From Trachelipus rathkii (Eukaryota; Arthropoda; Malacostraca; Isopoda; Trachelipodidae): a stretch of 10,084 nt of DNA. The stretch's first letter is position 1. Each line of letters starts with the position of its first letter. Shown here piece after piece: positions 1-7,610 of the stretch. Under the pieces are notes generated by a model. It saw nothing but the letters and a program-made list of their open reading frames with translations, ran no database searches and had not been told where the DNA came from. The translations under genes and the position numbers were made by a program. The DNA is taken from positions 67,501 through 77,584 of the forward strand of contig JABUQX010126084.1 of NCBI GenBank assembly GCA_015478945.1, given 5' to 3'.

Positions 1-336
1 TATTTATTATTCCTTTTTTAATTTATCATTTTCACACATTCTTTTGAACTCTTCAATATGTTTAAATTTTTAGATGGTTCCTCAGCTTTATGTCACTCGA
101 CCACATTTGGATCGGGTACATGACACTTACCCGATTATATTTGCTTACCGAAACTTGTAGATTTTAGAACATTGGGATCACCCTCGTATATATAGGTTCC
201 GATTTTCACACAGTAAAGCAGTAATCATAACCAGCGATCGCCATTATAACTATCGAAATAAATGTTTGTATATATAAAATATAGTACTACAACATTGAAA
301 ACCAATTCTTTGCAATAATATAAACGAAATATATCG
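1..336. other. AT-rich intergenic or intronic DNA with a repeat-like end
   Basis: No convincing gene is seen. On the + strand a TTTTTAG site near 67-73 is followed by a short open frame of 28 codons starting ATGGTTCCTCAG, too short to call. At 174-192 the string GGGATCACCCTCGTATATA resembles the terminal string GAATCACCTTGTA seen again at about 3812-3824, so it may be the edge of an old repeat copy. On the - strand GGTAAGT-type donor-like strings occur near 130, but no long open frame precedes them. Confidence 0.35.
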
Positions 337-367
337 TTTGTATTCGTATAAAAATTTCGAATACAAA
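337..367. repeat. Perfect 10-bp inverted repeat (hairpin)
   Basis: TTTGTATTCG at 337-346 is the exact reverse complement of CGAATACAAA at 358-367, with an 11-base AT-rich loop. Related strings (GAATGCGAATACGAATAAA) follow at about 393-411, so the hairpin sits in a small patch of degenerate internal repeats. The open frame on the - strand over 250-456 is low-complexity, rich in Tyr, Phe and Ile, and is best explained by base composition. Confidence 0.6.
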
Positions 368-670
368 TAATAAAAATAAGCAAATATTTGTGAATGCGAA
401 TACGAATAAAGTCTCTGAAAATATCTATATTTATTATTACAGGGAAAGAAATACATAGAAGATATTATAAGTATATAGTTATTTAATGTATAAATAACAA
501 GTAGTGGTATTTTATATATCTCTTAATATTGCCACATAAAAAAAATTCATAATTTTATTTTATAGAAACTATATAGATATATATTATATCTATGTTATGT
601 TTGATACTCCTTCAGATTGCCATTGCAACGAAATAATGATTGAATTTTAAAATAGACTGACTTATCAGTT
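368..670. other. AT-rich DNA, no gene seen
   Basis: AT-rich, moderately complex sequence without a long open frame, splice-site pair or recognisable repeat beyond short TATA runs around 570-590. Confidence 0.5.
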
Positions 671-760
671 CTGCTCTTCTCTCATCTCTCTCTCTCTTCT
701 CTCTCTTCTCATCTCTCGCTCTTCTCTCTCTCTCTTCTCTCCTCTCTCCTCTCTCTCTTA
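671..760. repeat. CT-rich (polypyrimidine) tract
   Basis: About 90 bases almost purely C and T on the + strand, built from CTCTCT, CTTCTC and CATCTC units. This is an imperfect microsatellite. Such mirror-like polypurine/polypyrimidine DNA can form triplex structure, and in an intron it can mimic a splice acceptor tract, but no open frame follows it. Confidence 0.85.
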
Positions 761-1321
761 TGCGAAATATTACACTATGTGAGCATAACAGAGGAAGATT
801 ATCTCTAATTGGTTTGTCTCAACTTAACCTAATTTAGATATAATAGCATAGTATACTAATATAATATAATAAATAATTATAATCTATTTAATAGGGCTTT
901 TCATGAACATAATTCGGATAAAATCTATAAACTTATATATATCATATATTATATATATATATATATATAATAATTAATTATTCGTATGATATATATATAT
1001 ATATTTAGTAGCTTCATATATATATTATTAAATAATATAGATATATATCATATATATATATATATTATAACAAAGAAATTAGTTTCCTCTGTCAAATCTT
1101 GTAAAATTGTTCTATATTCATTTTAAGTTTACTAACAATTATTAATAATAATTATTCATTTTGTTTATTTTTATTAATTTAAATTTAATTCCTGTTTGAT
1201 CTTTTGCTTCTCAATTTATTGAAATTGTTTTGTAAATAATTATATCGAAATACGCTTTTGTATAATCTAATAATTTTTCATTATTTATCATAACAAAATT
1301 TTATATTTATATGTTAGCAAA
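761..1321. repeat. AT-rich DNA with (TA)n microsatellites
   Basis: TA dinucleotide runs occur at about 936-968, 988-1003 and 1045-1066, separated by AT-rich unique sequence. No open frame worth reporting is present on either strand. Confidence 0.75.
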
Positions 1322-1676
<355 letters not shown>

Positions 1677-2039
1677 CAGTAGTAACGATAATAAAAAGTT
1701 TATTGCAATATAAGTATTATTAGCAATAACAGAAAGAGTAGAATGAATAGCAGTTTATATCTAGTAGAAGAAGTGTAATTATTTTAAGTCTTTACAACCA
1801 TAAAATAAAGCTATTATGTTTCCAACACAAGCCTTTATTACTGCATTGTGTGTAGCGTGATTTGAGTTTGGCGTGGCAACATAGGTCTGTATCTAATATA
1901 TATATATATAATTATATTAATATAATATATATTATTTGTATATATTATATATAATATATAACAATAAATATTTCATATAAGTACTTTAATTATAGTATTA
2001 TAATTATATATACTATATATCATGTATATAGTATAGTAT
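1677..2039. other. AT-rich DNA between the (ATT)n array and the hAT-like end
   Basis: The first part (1677-1890) is non-repetitive AT-rich sequence with a short GC-richer patch (about 1840-1885) but no open frame. From about 1893 to 2039 it is TA-rich. No gene is seen. Confidence 0.5.
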
Positions 2040-2073
2040 CAGGGGCGGCTCCGTGCCTGGTTGCAGGTCTTTG

Positions 2074-2113
2074 CGCACCACCAATTTGTTTATACAAACT
2101 GCAGTTGTGTGCA
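2074..2113. repeat. Imperfect subterminal hairpin near the hAT-like left end
   Basis: GCGCACCAC at 2075-2083 can pair imperfectly with GTTGTGTGC at about 2104-2112, and the stem encloses the smaller palindrome TTTGTTTATACAAA. Subterminal hairpins or repeated motifs are frequent in hAT elements as transposase-binding regions. Calling it functional is an inference. Confidence 0.35.
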
Positions 2114-2570
2114 TATTATTATTTTTCTTCTTGTAATTTTTTTTATAGGAAAATTAAATATAAAGAAATTGAAATTTGCGATTCTATTATAGCATAAACA
2201 CTCCAATGATTCTATTAATTGTAAATGAAAAAAAGTTATCAAATTTTAGTTAGTCCAAATGTCACAACTAACATGATTGTGCAGAACACTGTTACAAACC
2301 ACACTCCATATACATTTTAGAGGAGACCAAATGTGTTTGAAAATATGTACCGCGCGTGGACCGTTTATACCTACACACCGTATGGTTGCAATCAATGACA
2401 ACCGCTTATTTGTTTTTCATACGCGAAATTCACATCTATGAATACAACATTTGGAAAAATTGACCTCAAAGATGTTTCATAATTTAGCGTCTCAGCGCGA
2501 GGAACGATATGTATTTGTTTTGGCGGTTTGGAGCAATCTCTTGGTTTTATTATTTAGTAGATTGATATAT
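2114..2570. other. Non-repetitive AT-rich DNA inside the hAT-bounded region
   Basis: Moderately complex sequence, including a GC-richer patch at about 2350-2410. The open frame beginning near 2451 depends on a TTG start and then reads through the CT-rich tract as a Leu/Ser-rich string, so it is not accepted as a gene. Confidence 0.45.
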
Positions 2571-2692
2571 CTTCTCTCCTCATCGTCTCTCTCGTCGTCG
2601 CACTCCGTCATCCGTCCTCTCTCTCTCATCTTCTCTCAGTCTCGTCTCCTCTGCTGCATCTCGTCTCTCGTCTTCTATATATATCTATCTAT
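2571..2692. repeat. Second CT-rich tract with TCG interruptions
   Basis: About 120 bases dominated by C and T, with CTCTCT, CGTCTC and CATCTT units and occasional G, grading into TCTATC repeats to about 2740. It resembles the tract at 671-760 in composition but is more degenerate. Confidence 0.75.
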
Positions 2693-3106
2693 CTTATCTA
2701 AGTCTATTCCTCATCTAATTCTATCTATCTATGCTATCCCAGTAAATGGAAAAAGTATTAGTAACATTGGGCATGCTAATTATATATATATAATATAAAG
2801 TATAATATATAAATAATATAGTATATATACGTATATCATTTATCGAGCATAGTTAATATGAATCATTATGTAATAGTATATATCGTAATAGTATTATATA
2901 TGCTCATGTCGTTATTCCGTCCTCATCGGTAGTTGACGCCAATTTGTCATTTTTAAAAATCTACTTACGGAAGAATAAAGTATGAAAGCCTCTCATTGGG
3001 GCCCTTTTTGACGTTTTATCATTTCATCATTTTATTTTATTCTTTTTTTAACCATGGCAGAGTGATTAATAAATATAATATATCCACCAAATAAATTAAA
3101 TTATAC
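2693..3106. other. TATC/TA-rich repeats and AT-rich DNA
   Basis: TCTATC-type repeats (about 2693-2740) and TA-rich DNA (about 2778-2900) are followed by a more complex stretch (about 2905-3060). The latter has a GTAAGT donor-like string on the - strand near 2960-2968, but each - strand frame upstream of it is open for only a few tens of bases. No gene is called. Confidence 0.45.
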
Positions 3107-3175
3107 TGTAGTTAGGTAGAGGTTTAATATTAGAGTTGCCTAGTTATGTTTAAATAGATATTTAACCTAACTACA
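3107..3175. repeat. Inverted repeat with 11-bp perfect arms
   Basis: TGTAGTTAGGT at 3107-3117 is the exact reverse complement of ACCTAACTACA at 3165-3175, with 47 bases between the arms. It could be a very short miniature inverted-repeat element or a chance hairpin in AT-rich DNA. Confidence 0.5.
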
Positions 3176-3592
3176 ATAAGACAAAGGATTAGCACTTATA
3201 AGTTTCAATTAGTTTTAACCAAAGAATTAAAACTTTTTATTTTTTTTTATTATATTTAGAGGTGTGGAAGCTGCTTTAATAATAAAGTTTCAAATTGACT
3301 TTAGGCATTTTCCAGCTGCAATTTTTGAAAGTGTCGAATTCATAAAATCGATATGTATAATATGGAGGTGGGGTGGAATAATCTACATGATAATCTATGT
3401 AGTATAGTATAGTGATATATTGATTATATATTTTCTGAATTATAGAGTAATTTCTTCGGCTTCATATAGAATATATAGTATACTATAGATATCATATTCA
3501 TATATATAATAATATATATATATTATTTTAATATAGTATATCTATTATACTATTATTTTATATTATGATATATATTATATTATTAAAAATAT
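3176..3592. other. AT-rich DNA ending in TA-rich tracts, no gene seen
   Basis: Unremarkable AT-rich sequence to about 3470, then TA-rich repeats to the edge of the next inverted-repeat element. A small palindrome, CTACAT...ATGTAG, lies at 3383-3402. No open frame is convincing. Confidence 0.45.
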
Positions 3593-3629
3593 AGTGTATT
3601 TGGTTTTAGAGCGACAACATTGCATCGAT

Positions 3630-3831
3630 CCATATCTAAAAACTACAATAGTTACAGGAAAAAGGAATACATTGTTGGATACTTCGTCATAATTTTTATA
3701 CTTGCTACTGTAAGAAAACGAAAAAAAAAACGAAAAAAAAGCAAAAAAAAAAAAAAAAAAATCATATCTCAAAAACTACAATCTTACAGCGAAAAGAGGA
3801 AACATGTTGAGAATCACCTTGTAAAAAAGTT
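3630..3831 (+). repeat. Two diverged direct copies of a repeat unit
   Basis: CATATCTAAAAACTACAAT (from about 3631) and CATATCTCAAAAACTACAAT (from about 3763) start two similar units. Each continues with TTACAG, then a GAAAA..AGGA..ACAT..TGTTG region. The period is about 132 bases, with an A-rich tract between the units. The second unit ends GAATCACCTTGTA. A third partial relative, on the same strand, lies at 7986-8023. Confidence 0.55.
3720..3759 (+). repeat. A-rich tract
   Basis: Runs of A broken by single C and G bases, ending in an uninterrupted run of about 18 A. It produces Lys-rich and, on the other strand, Phe-rich false frames. Confidence 0.9.
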
Positions 3832-3921
3832 TGATACCAAAATTTAATGAAGTAGAGCACTAATAACATATCAATATTAACATTTTTTTTAGGAGCAATG
3901 GGACATTATATATATATTAAC

Positions 3922-4157
3922 TTTGTAAAGGTATACATCCGCATGTAGGGGGCTCGGAGCGACGGAAAAGGGGGACTTTTCCATGCCCCGTAGGGAGGGC
4001 GGAGGAACCCCGCGACACCCAAATCAAAGAATCGGGGGGTTCCGGAGACCCTCCCCGAGGGGGAAATAGTCCTACCGTCGTCCCCCAGGAAGCCGAGAGG
4101 ACCCCGACTTCCTGCCATCGGTGGGTACAAAGCCCTTCGGAGTATTCTTTAGTAAAC
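3922..4157 (-). mobile_element. GC-rich repeat core, copy A
   Basis: An abrupt GC-rich island in AT-rich DNA. It shares with 7164-7430, in the same order and spacing class, the strings TTTGTAAAGGTAT at the left, GGGGGCTCG, a CCCTC...GAGGG hairpin (4049-4061), CCTACCG, CCTGCCATC and GTATTCTTT at the right. The shared strings make this a dispersed repeat family. Read on the - strand, both copies have ATGGCAGG followed by an open frame, here about 70 residues and rich in Gly, Pro and Arg. On the - strand the island ends at ATACCTTTACAAA next to a TA run, which is how the 3' end of a retroposon could look. The frame is not recognised and may be fortuitous. Confidence 0.6.
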
Positions 4158-4439
4158 AGAAAAAAAGCAAAAATTTAACCAGAACAGTCATTTATTTTAA
4201 CGAGTAACCAATAAAAGGTCTCTAAATGAGTAAATGTAATATATATATATAATGATTAACATAATACTTTTTTTATTGTTTTATTTTTTAACAATTTCTA
4301 ATCTGAAATTTTACCAGTTCCAAATTATTCTTTTCGCGTAGGCTATTGTATTTTTGAATATATATAATAGATTTTTTTTTTTTTTTTTATTTTTTACATT
4401 TCCCGCCTAAAAAGTGGTACAAGCATTCCAAAAATTTTC
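4158..4439. other. Right interior of element A
   Basis: AT-rich sequence with a T-rich tract at about 4371-4390. The string around 4307-4336 (AAATTTTACCAGTTCCAAAT and onward) matches 7440-7470 in element B (AAAATTTTAGCAGGTCCAAA and onward), so the homology of the two elements reaches beyond the GC-rich core. No gene is seen. Confidence 0.5.
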
Positions 4440-4506
4440 TTTCCTTGTGCATCTTGTAGTTTTCTTGAGATTATGGATTGATGATAGTTGTCGCTCTAAA
4501 CCAATT

Positions 4507-5016
4507 ATCACATATATTATATATTATATACTATATACTATAATATATTTATATATTGTACGCCTGTCTAAATAGATATACTATATCATCTATAATTATA
4601 GATATATATATATATTATATAATATATAATCATATATATAATATATATATATTATATTATATATATATATATATAATTGTTGTGTGTGAAGATGTCAGAT
4701 GCAACCACCCTGCTATATTGTACGACAGCCGCCCCTGAAATTACTTATAGTATATATTATAATATATAAATAATATAGTATATATATAATATGATTATAA
4801 TATATATATATATAATGCATGCAGCCGTGTATTCTCTAAGGAGATGGTTGCAGGGGCCGAATTTTAATTTTGATTGGTTTAAAAGCTTGCCAAAACTTTC
4901 CAAAGCATGATCTGATTAATGTCTTCTATATATATATTATATTATATTATATAATAATATAGAGTTATATTAATTTGAATAGAGTATATATATATATATA
5001 TATAATATATGCAGCC
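4507..5016. repeat. TA-rich microsatellite region
   Basis: TA-rich repeats at about 4510-4560, 4595-4676, 4745-4816 and 4927-5010 are broken by short complex patches: 4680-4740, which carries the hAT-like right end, and 4820-4920. The open frame over 4556-4738 is Ile/Tyr-rich and reflects the TA repeats. Confidence 0.8.
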
Positions 5017-5521
5017 AGACTTCCATGACATAAGTTCGGTTTCGAAATAGCATGATTTCCCTGGAAGTTTAATCAAGAAGAGTGCAATTATAATAGGAGC
5101 GAGGAAGAGGAGCTGAACAAAGAAAAGCTGAGAGCTCCTAGAAACTGTAGTAGATATGTTGAGAAGAAGAGAAGAGACTTCTGAAGGAATGGTTTAGTCC
5201 GAGCAGTTATCCATAATTCAAAATTATTTATAAAAAAAATTATCAAAGTCCAAACATGAAAGCGGCTTACATTTAAAGTGTAATTATACTTTCAGTTATT
5301 TCAAAGTCAGACAATAACTGCAGCTACCAATATTTTGACGCTGTGTTCTTTTTGGAGTTTGAATTATATCGTTTTTAAAATCTAGTCAGCTGATCTGCAT
5401 GCTTATCTCTATTGTCACGAACTTTATTTCATTTGGCGCTGAGACAAGAGAGCTGCCAACTGTTTGGTTGCTGGGGTTGAGAACACTCTACATACTTCAA
5501 TTTTCTTCTCTTGCCCGTTAG
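5017..5521. other. Complex AT-rich DNA, no firm gene
   Basis: The least repetitive stretch of the left half. A + strand frame at about 5057-5182 (ending TGA) reads a charged Glu/Lys/Arg-rich string of about 40 residues, and a purine-rich patch (about 5095-5190) underlies it. No start, donor or homology supports it. A TTTATAAA string near 5227 is TATA-like but common at this composition. Confidence 0.35.
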
Positions 5522-5611
5522 ACAGTTTGTCTGATAATTATACAACTGATAATAAGCTGAAAACACCACCGCCTACTATTTTGGGTGAAATAGTTGGGCG
5601 AATTTTTGGAG
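5522..5611 (+). CDS. Possible internal coding exon, unrecognised
   Basis: A pyrimidine-rich tract ending TTGCCCGTTAG (to 5521) gives an acceptor-like site, and GGAG|GTGCGA at 5611/5612 gives a moderate donor-like site. The 90-base segment between them is open in one frame and reads SLSDNYTTDN, then KLKTPPPT, then ILGEIVGRIFGG. It would be a phase 1-1 exon. The residue mix and the CCA-CCG-CCT codons look more protein-like than the surrounding AT-rich DNA. Against it, the frame also runs on past the donor, no homology is recognised and the donor is not strong. If real, it may belong to the same + strand gene as the segment at 6439-6659, but their phases do not join simply. Confidence 0.22.
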
Positions 5612-5617
5612 GTGCGA

Positions 5618-5833
5618 ATGTTAGATTTTTCTATATTCATATTTCTCATCGATTGCATGAATCCGAACACGCTTGATAAAAATCAAAATAAAACTGCATT
5701 TAGTCAAAATGAATCTGTTTTTAATAAAAGAACTTTACACCTTTTAAAATATTCAAAAAAAAAAAAGAAATTTAAACTCTGGTTTAATCAAAGACTTGAA
5801 TTTATAAATAAACCTTACATTAACGTAACATGA
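5618..5833 (+). CDS. Small open reading frame of 71 residues, possible secreted or short protein
   Basis: This is the longest + strand frame here that is not made by a simple repeat. From the ATG at 5618 it begins MLDFSIFIFLIDC, a short hydrophobic stretch that could act as a weak signal peptide or anchor. It continues as a polar, Asn- and Lys-rich chain with a run of five Lys near the middle, and stops at TGA (5831-5833). AATAAA at 5894-5899, about 60 bases past the stop, is a possible polyadenylation signal. The frame stays open for 24 bases upstream of this ATG. The Lys run is encoded by a poly-A tract, so part of the frame is compositional, and AATAAA is common in AT-rich DNA. It overlaps no other accepted frame except the tail of the 5522-5611 candidate. 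No family is recognised. Confidence 0.2.
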   Translation: MLDFSIFIFLIDCMNPNTLDKNQNKTAFSQNESVFNKRTLHLLKYSKKKKKFKLWFNQRLEFINKPYINVT

Positions 5834-6386
5834 ACCTCTGTAAACCCTACCACAACTATATTTTATATATCATTCATCACTTTCCATCGTTTCAATAAAC
5901 ACAAAATAACCATTATTATTAAATAGGTATATTAAAATAGTCAATCCTTCGCAACTGATTGCGCGCCCCGTTCTAACATGTTTGTTCGATAACGGCAGTA
6001 CTACGAAAAATTTAATTTCGTCTGCTCAATGGACGCAGTCTGGATAATGGACAATGAGGACATATAGATTAGTATTAAATCTGTATGCGTTTTTTAGCTA
6101 TGTGTTAATTATATTACATACTATTATATTATATAATAACACTATTATTATAGTATACGTCTAATATATATAGTTATATAATTATATGTACGTATGTTAT
6201 AGTATATAATTATATTATTATATACGTAGTATCGTACAGACAATAGATTCTGTAATATTAATTAAGTTTATCTGGCATGGTTGATTAAACGAATCTCATT
6301 GTCCCAACATGCCTAAAACATAGTCAACACATACAGCAGAACAATCTATACTTTAAATTAGATCTATTCTCTCTTCTTCTTCTCAG
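5834..6386. other. Intergenic or intronic DNA, no gene seen
   Basis: AT-rich sequence with a complex patch at about 5940-6060 that includes GATTGCGCGCCCCG, and a TA-rich tract at about 6110-6240. The last part (6364-6386) is a pyrimidine tract ending TTCTTCTTCTCAG that would make a strong splice acceptor for a + strand exon starting at 6387. Confidence 0.4.
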
Positions 6387-6438
6387 ACATCCTCATTTTC
6401 GGTGACGTTTGTACTCTCTTGGCCCCTGATGTTTCTAG

Positions 6439-6659
6439 CATGGCAAGGTAGCTCATGTTGATGCGAAGCTGCCGTCTACGGTGGCTCTATCACAATGTAG
6501 CAAGTCTTGTGAAACACAAATCGAGTTGAGGCTCCGCGAAGCAGGCTTGCCTTATCAACCTTACGAGACTAATCTTGGCATGTATAATTCACCTTGTTCT
6601 GGGGAAGCATTAACACCAATTACCATAACTAAGACTGACGCGCGTATTTATATGACCCC
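6439..6659 (+). CDS. Probable coding exon of an unrecognised + strand gene
   Basis: One frame is open from 6439 (just after a TTTCTAG acceptor-like site) to a TAA at 6661. It reads HGKVAHVDAKLPSTVALSQC, SKSCETQIELRLREAGLPY and onward to TDARIYMTP, about 74 residues with varied, non-repetitive composition and more GC than its surroundings. A donor-like CCCC|GTAAAA at 6659/6660 would remove the stop and leave phase 2. A stronger acceptor (pyrimidine tract ending CAG at 6386) lies 52 bases upstream. From there a different frame reads a hydrophobic string, SVTFVLSWPLMFLAW, and would need a one-base shift near 6455-6470 to join this frame. That could mean a frameshift, an assembly error, or simply that the upstream acceptor is not used. 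Three Cys lie early and mid exon. No domain is recognised, and a secreted or membrane protein is only a guess from the hydrophobic lead. Confidence 0.42.
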
Positions 6660-6981
6660 GTAAAATTTCATTTGGACAGAAAAGAAAAAAAAAATATCGA
6701 TTATAATATTGGAAAATCTTCAGTTGCTAGATACATTATGAAATATATATTAATAAGATGTGCGCATATATTTATATATATATATTAATATAGTAATATA
6801 TATATTATATATATATATATATAATTAAAAAGTAATATATATATAATTATATTAGTATATAGTATATACTGTATAAAGTATAATCTCTATAGATATATAC
6901 TATATTATATTATTAACTATAATTATAGGTTAAGTCTATAAATCTCTAAGATATTGATGTATAATATTATCTTATAGGGAC
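6660..6981. repeat. TA-rich DNA, possible start of an intron
   Basis: AT-rich sequence starting at the GTAAAA donor-like site, then TA-rich repeats (about 6765-6900). No open frame is seen. Confidence 0.6.
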
Positions 6982-7089
6982 AAAGTGTACTTAACGCCCA
7001 CACGGAACGGAGCTCGGATCAAAGTCGAATTGTCGCATTCACTTTTTTGATAAAATTTATTACGTTATTGACGAGATTGGAACGAATTT

Positions 7090-7090
7090 C

Positions 7091-7121
<31 letters not shown>

Positions 7122-7127
7122 TTTTTA
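7090..7127 (+). repeat. T-rich tract
   Basis: A run of T interrupted once by C, just before the string ACCTGTTCTAGGGCGAAATTA. It corresponds in position to the shorter T run at about 3883-3890 in element A. Confidence 0.9.
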
Positions 7128-7163
7128 CCTGTTCTAGGGCGAAATTATATATATATAATATTA

Positions 7164-7430
7164 TTTGTAAAGGTATTAACACGGCAATGTTAGGGGGCTC
7201 GAGCCGACGGAACACAGGGGGGAAGTTTTCGCAGTCCGGCCGAGAGGAGGGCAGGAGAGCCCGGCACAGGCGACACCGGCAAATAGCCAAAGAAGCGCGG
7301 GTGTCGGAAGACCCTCTCCGAAAGGAGGGGAATACGCCTACCGCCGTAGTTCCCTCCGGAAGGCCTGAGAGCAGCCTCCGTACTCCTGCCATCCGTGCCG
7401 GTATATGCCTTGGGTATTCTTTTATTAGGT
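7164..7430 (-). mobile_element. GC-rich repeat core, copy B
   Basis: Second copy of the GC-rich repeat. From the left it shows TTTGTAAAGGTAT (7164-7176), GGGGGCTCG, a CCCTCTCC-GAAA-GGAGGGG hairpin (7313-7330), CCTACCG, CCTGCCATC (7385-7393) and GGGTATTCTTTT. The order matches copy A, but the middle is longer and well diverged, so this is an old family and not a recent duplication. On the - strand ATGGCAGG at 7392 opens a frame of 110 residues, the last part being poly-Lys from the T tract. On the + strand an 87-residue frame (from 7187) is also open, so openness here reflects GC content. The hairpin is kept in both copies although its bases differ, which hints at selection on structure at some time. 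Confidence 0.6.
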
Positions 7431-7439
7431 ATTCCTTAC

Positions 7440-7470
7440 TAAAATTTTAGCAGGTCCAAAATTATACTTT
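7440..7470. repeat. Conserved flank shared by elements A and B
   Basis: AAAATTTTAGCAGGTCCAAA and the bases after it match 4307-4336 closely (AAATTTTACCAGTTCCAAAT and onward, then a CTTTTC/CTTTTCGC string). This places the homology of the two elements well outside the GC-rich core. Confidence 0.55.
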
Positions 7471-7610
7471 TCAGCTGTAGCCCAGAAGTCAACTGAGGGC
7501 TTTTTTTTTTTTTTTCATTACAGAAACTAAAACGTTATATTGTACATAGAGCTACCTGTGAAAATGTTTTTTTTGATTCCGGCCTCCGTTCGTGTGGGCG
7601 TAAGAACTTT

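Larger units (their letters stand above)
3595..4506. mobile_element. Inverted-repeat element A, about 0.9 kb, with a GC-rich core
   Basis: The left arm (about 3595-3656) begins TTTGGTTTTAGAGCGACAAC. The reverse complement of the right arm (about 4440-4506) begins ATTGGTTTAGAGCGACAAC. The similarity continues past a shared ATCCATA..TCT..AAAACTACAA string for about 55-60 bases, with small gaps. This is a long imperfect terminal inverted repeat typical of a non-autonomous DNA transposon. The interior holds an A-rich tract (about 3720-3759), a partial direct repeat of the left arm, a GC-rich core (3922-4157) and a T-rich tract (about 4371-4390). No transposase frame is present and no clear target duplication can be read because both flanks are TA-rich. 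I cannot name the superfamily. Confidence 0.55.
2040..4737. mobile_element. Possible non-autonomous hAT-like element bounded by short terminal inverted repeats
   Basis: The left boundary reads CAGGGGCGGCT (2040-2050) and the right boundary AGCCGCCCCTG (4727-4737), a perfect 11-bp inverted pair. Ends that start CAGGGG or CAGGG are common in hAT-superfamily DNA transposons. Inside each end a GGTTGCA string follows (2061-2067 on the + strand, and TGCAACC at 4700-4706 on the opposite strand), which extends the similarity imperfectly. No transposase frame is present, so the element would be non-autonomous. An 8-bp target duplication is not seen directly at the ends: TATAGTAT precedes the left end, and the same string lies 8 bases beyond the right end, within a TA-rich tract where chance matches are easy. 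The two ends could also belong to two separate copies. Confidence 0.4.
6982..7610. mobile_element. Inverted-repeat element B, about 0.63 kb, with a GC-rich core
   Basis: The left end reads AAAGTGTACTTA then CGCCCACACGGAACGGAG. The reverse complement of the right end reads AAAGTTCTTA then CGCCCACACGAACGGAG. They match over about 35-40 bases with a few single-base gaps, through CGG.ATCAAA (left arm 6982-7026, right arm about 7570-7610). This is a long imperfect terminal inverted repeat. The interior has T-rich tracts at 7090-7127 and 7501-7515 and a GC-rich core shared with element A. The terminal sequence itself is different from that of element A. No transposase is present, and flanking TA-rich DNA hides any target duplication. 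If the exon at 6439-6659 is real, this element sits in its downstream intron. Confidence 0.6.

Noticed and set aside
250..456. 68-residue - strand frame
   Set aside because: It is dominated by Tyr, Phe and Ile as expected from AT-rich DNA, and a hairpin lies inside it.
2451..2798. 115-residue + strand frame
   Set aside because: It starts at TTG and most of it is Leu/Ser coded by the CT-rich tract. No splice signals or recognisable motif.
2905..3010. Possible - strand exon ending at GTAAGT near 2965
   Set aside because: All three - strand frames upstream of the donor-like site close within a few tens of bases and no acceptor is evident.
3575..3847. Lys-rich + frame and Phe-rich - frame
   Set aside because: Both are produced by the A-rich tract in element A.
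4851..6428. A second hAT-like pair, CAGGGGCCGA at 4851 and GGCCCCTG at 6421-6428
   Set aside because: Only 8 bp are inverted, the inner sequence does not match, and the adjacent 8-mers differ, so chance is the better explanation.
7187..7450. 87-residue Arg-rich + strand frame
   Set aside because: It lies in the GC-rich repeat core where several frames are open on both strands, and the other copy does not keep it.
6982..7610. piggyBac-type element with TTAA target site
   Set aside because: TTAA is present at the left end (6991-6994), but the right end has TAAG instead, and the inverted similarity extends outside the would-be target site.
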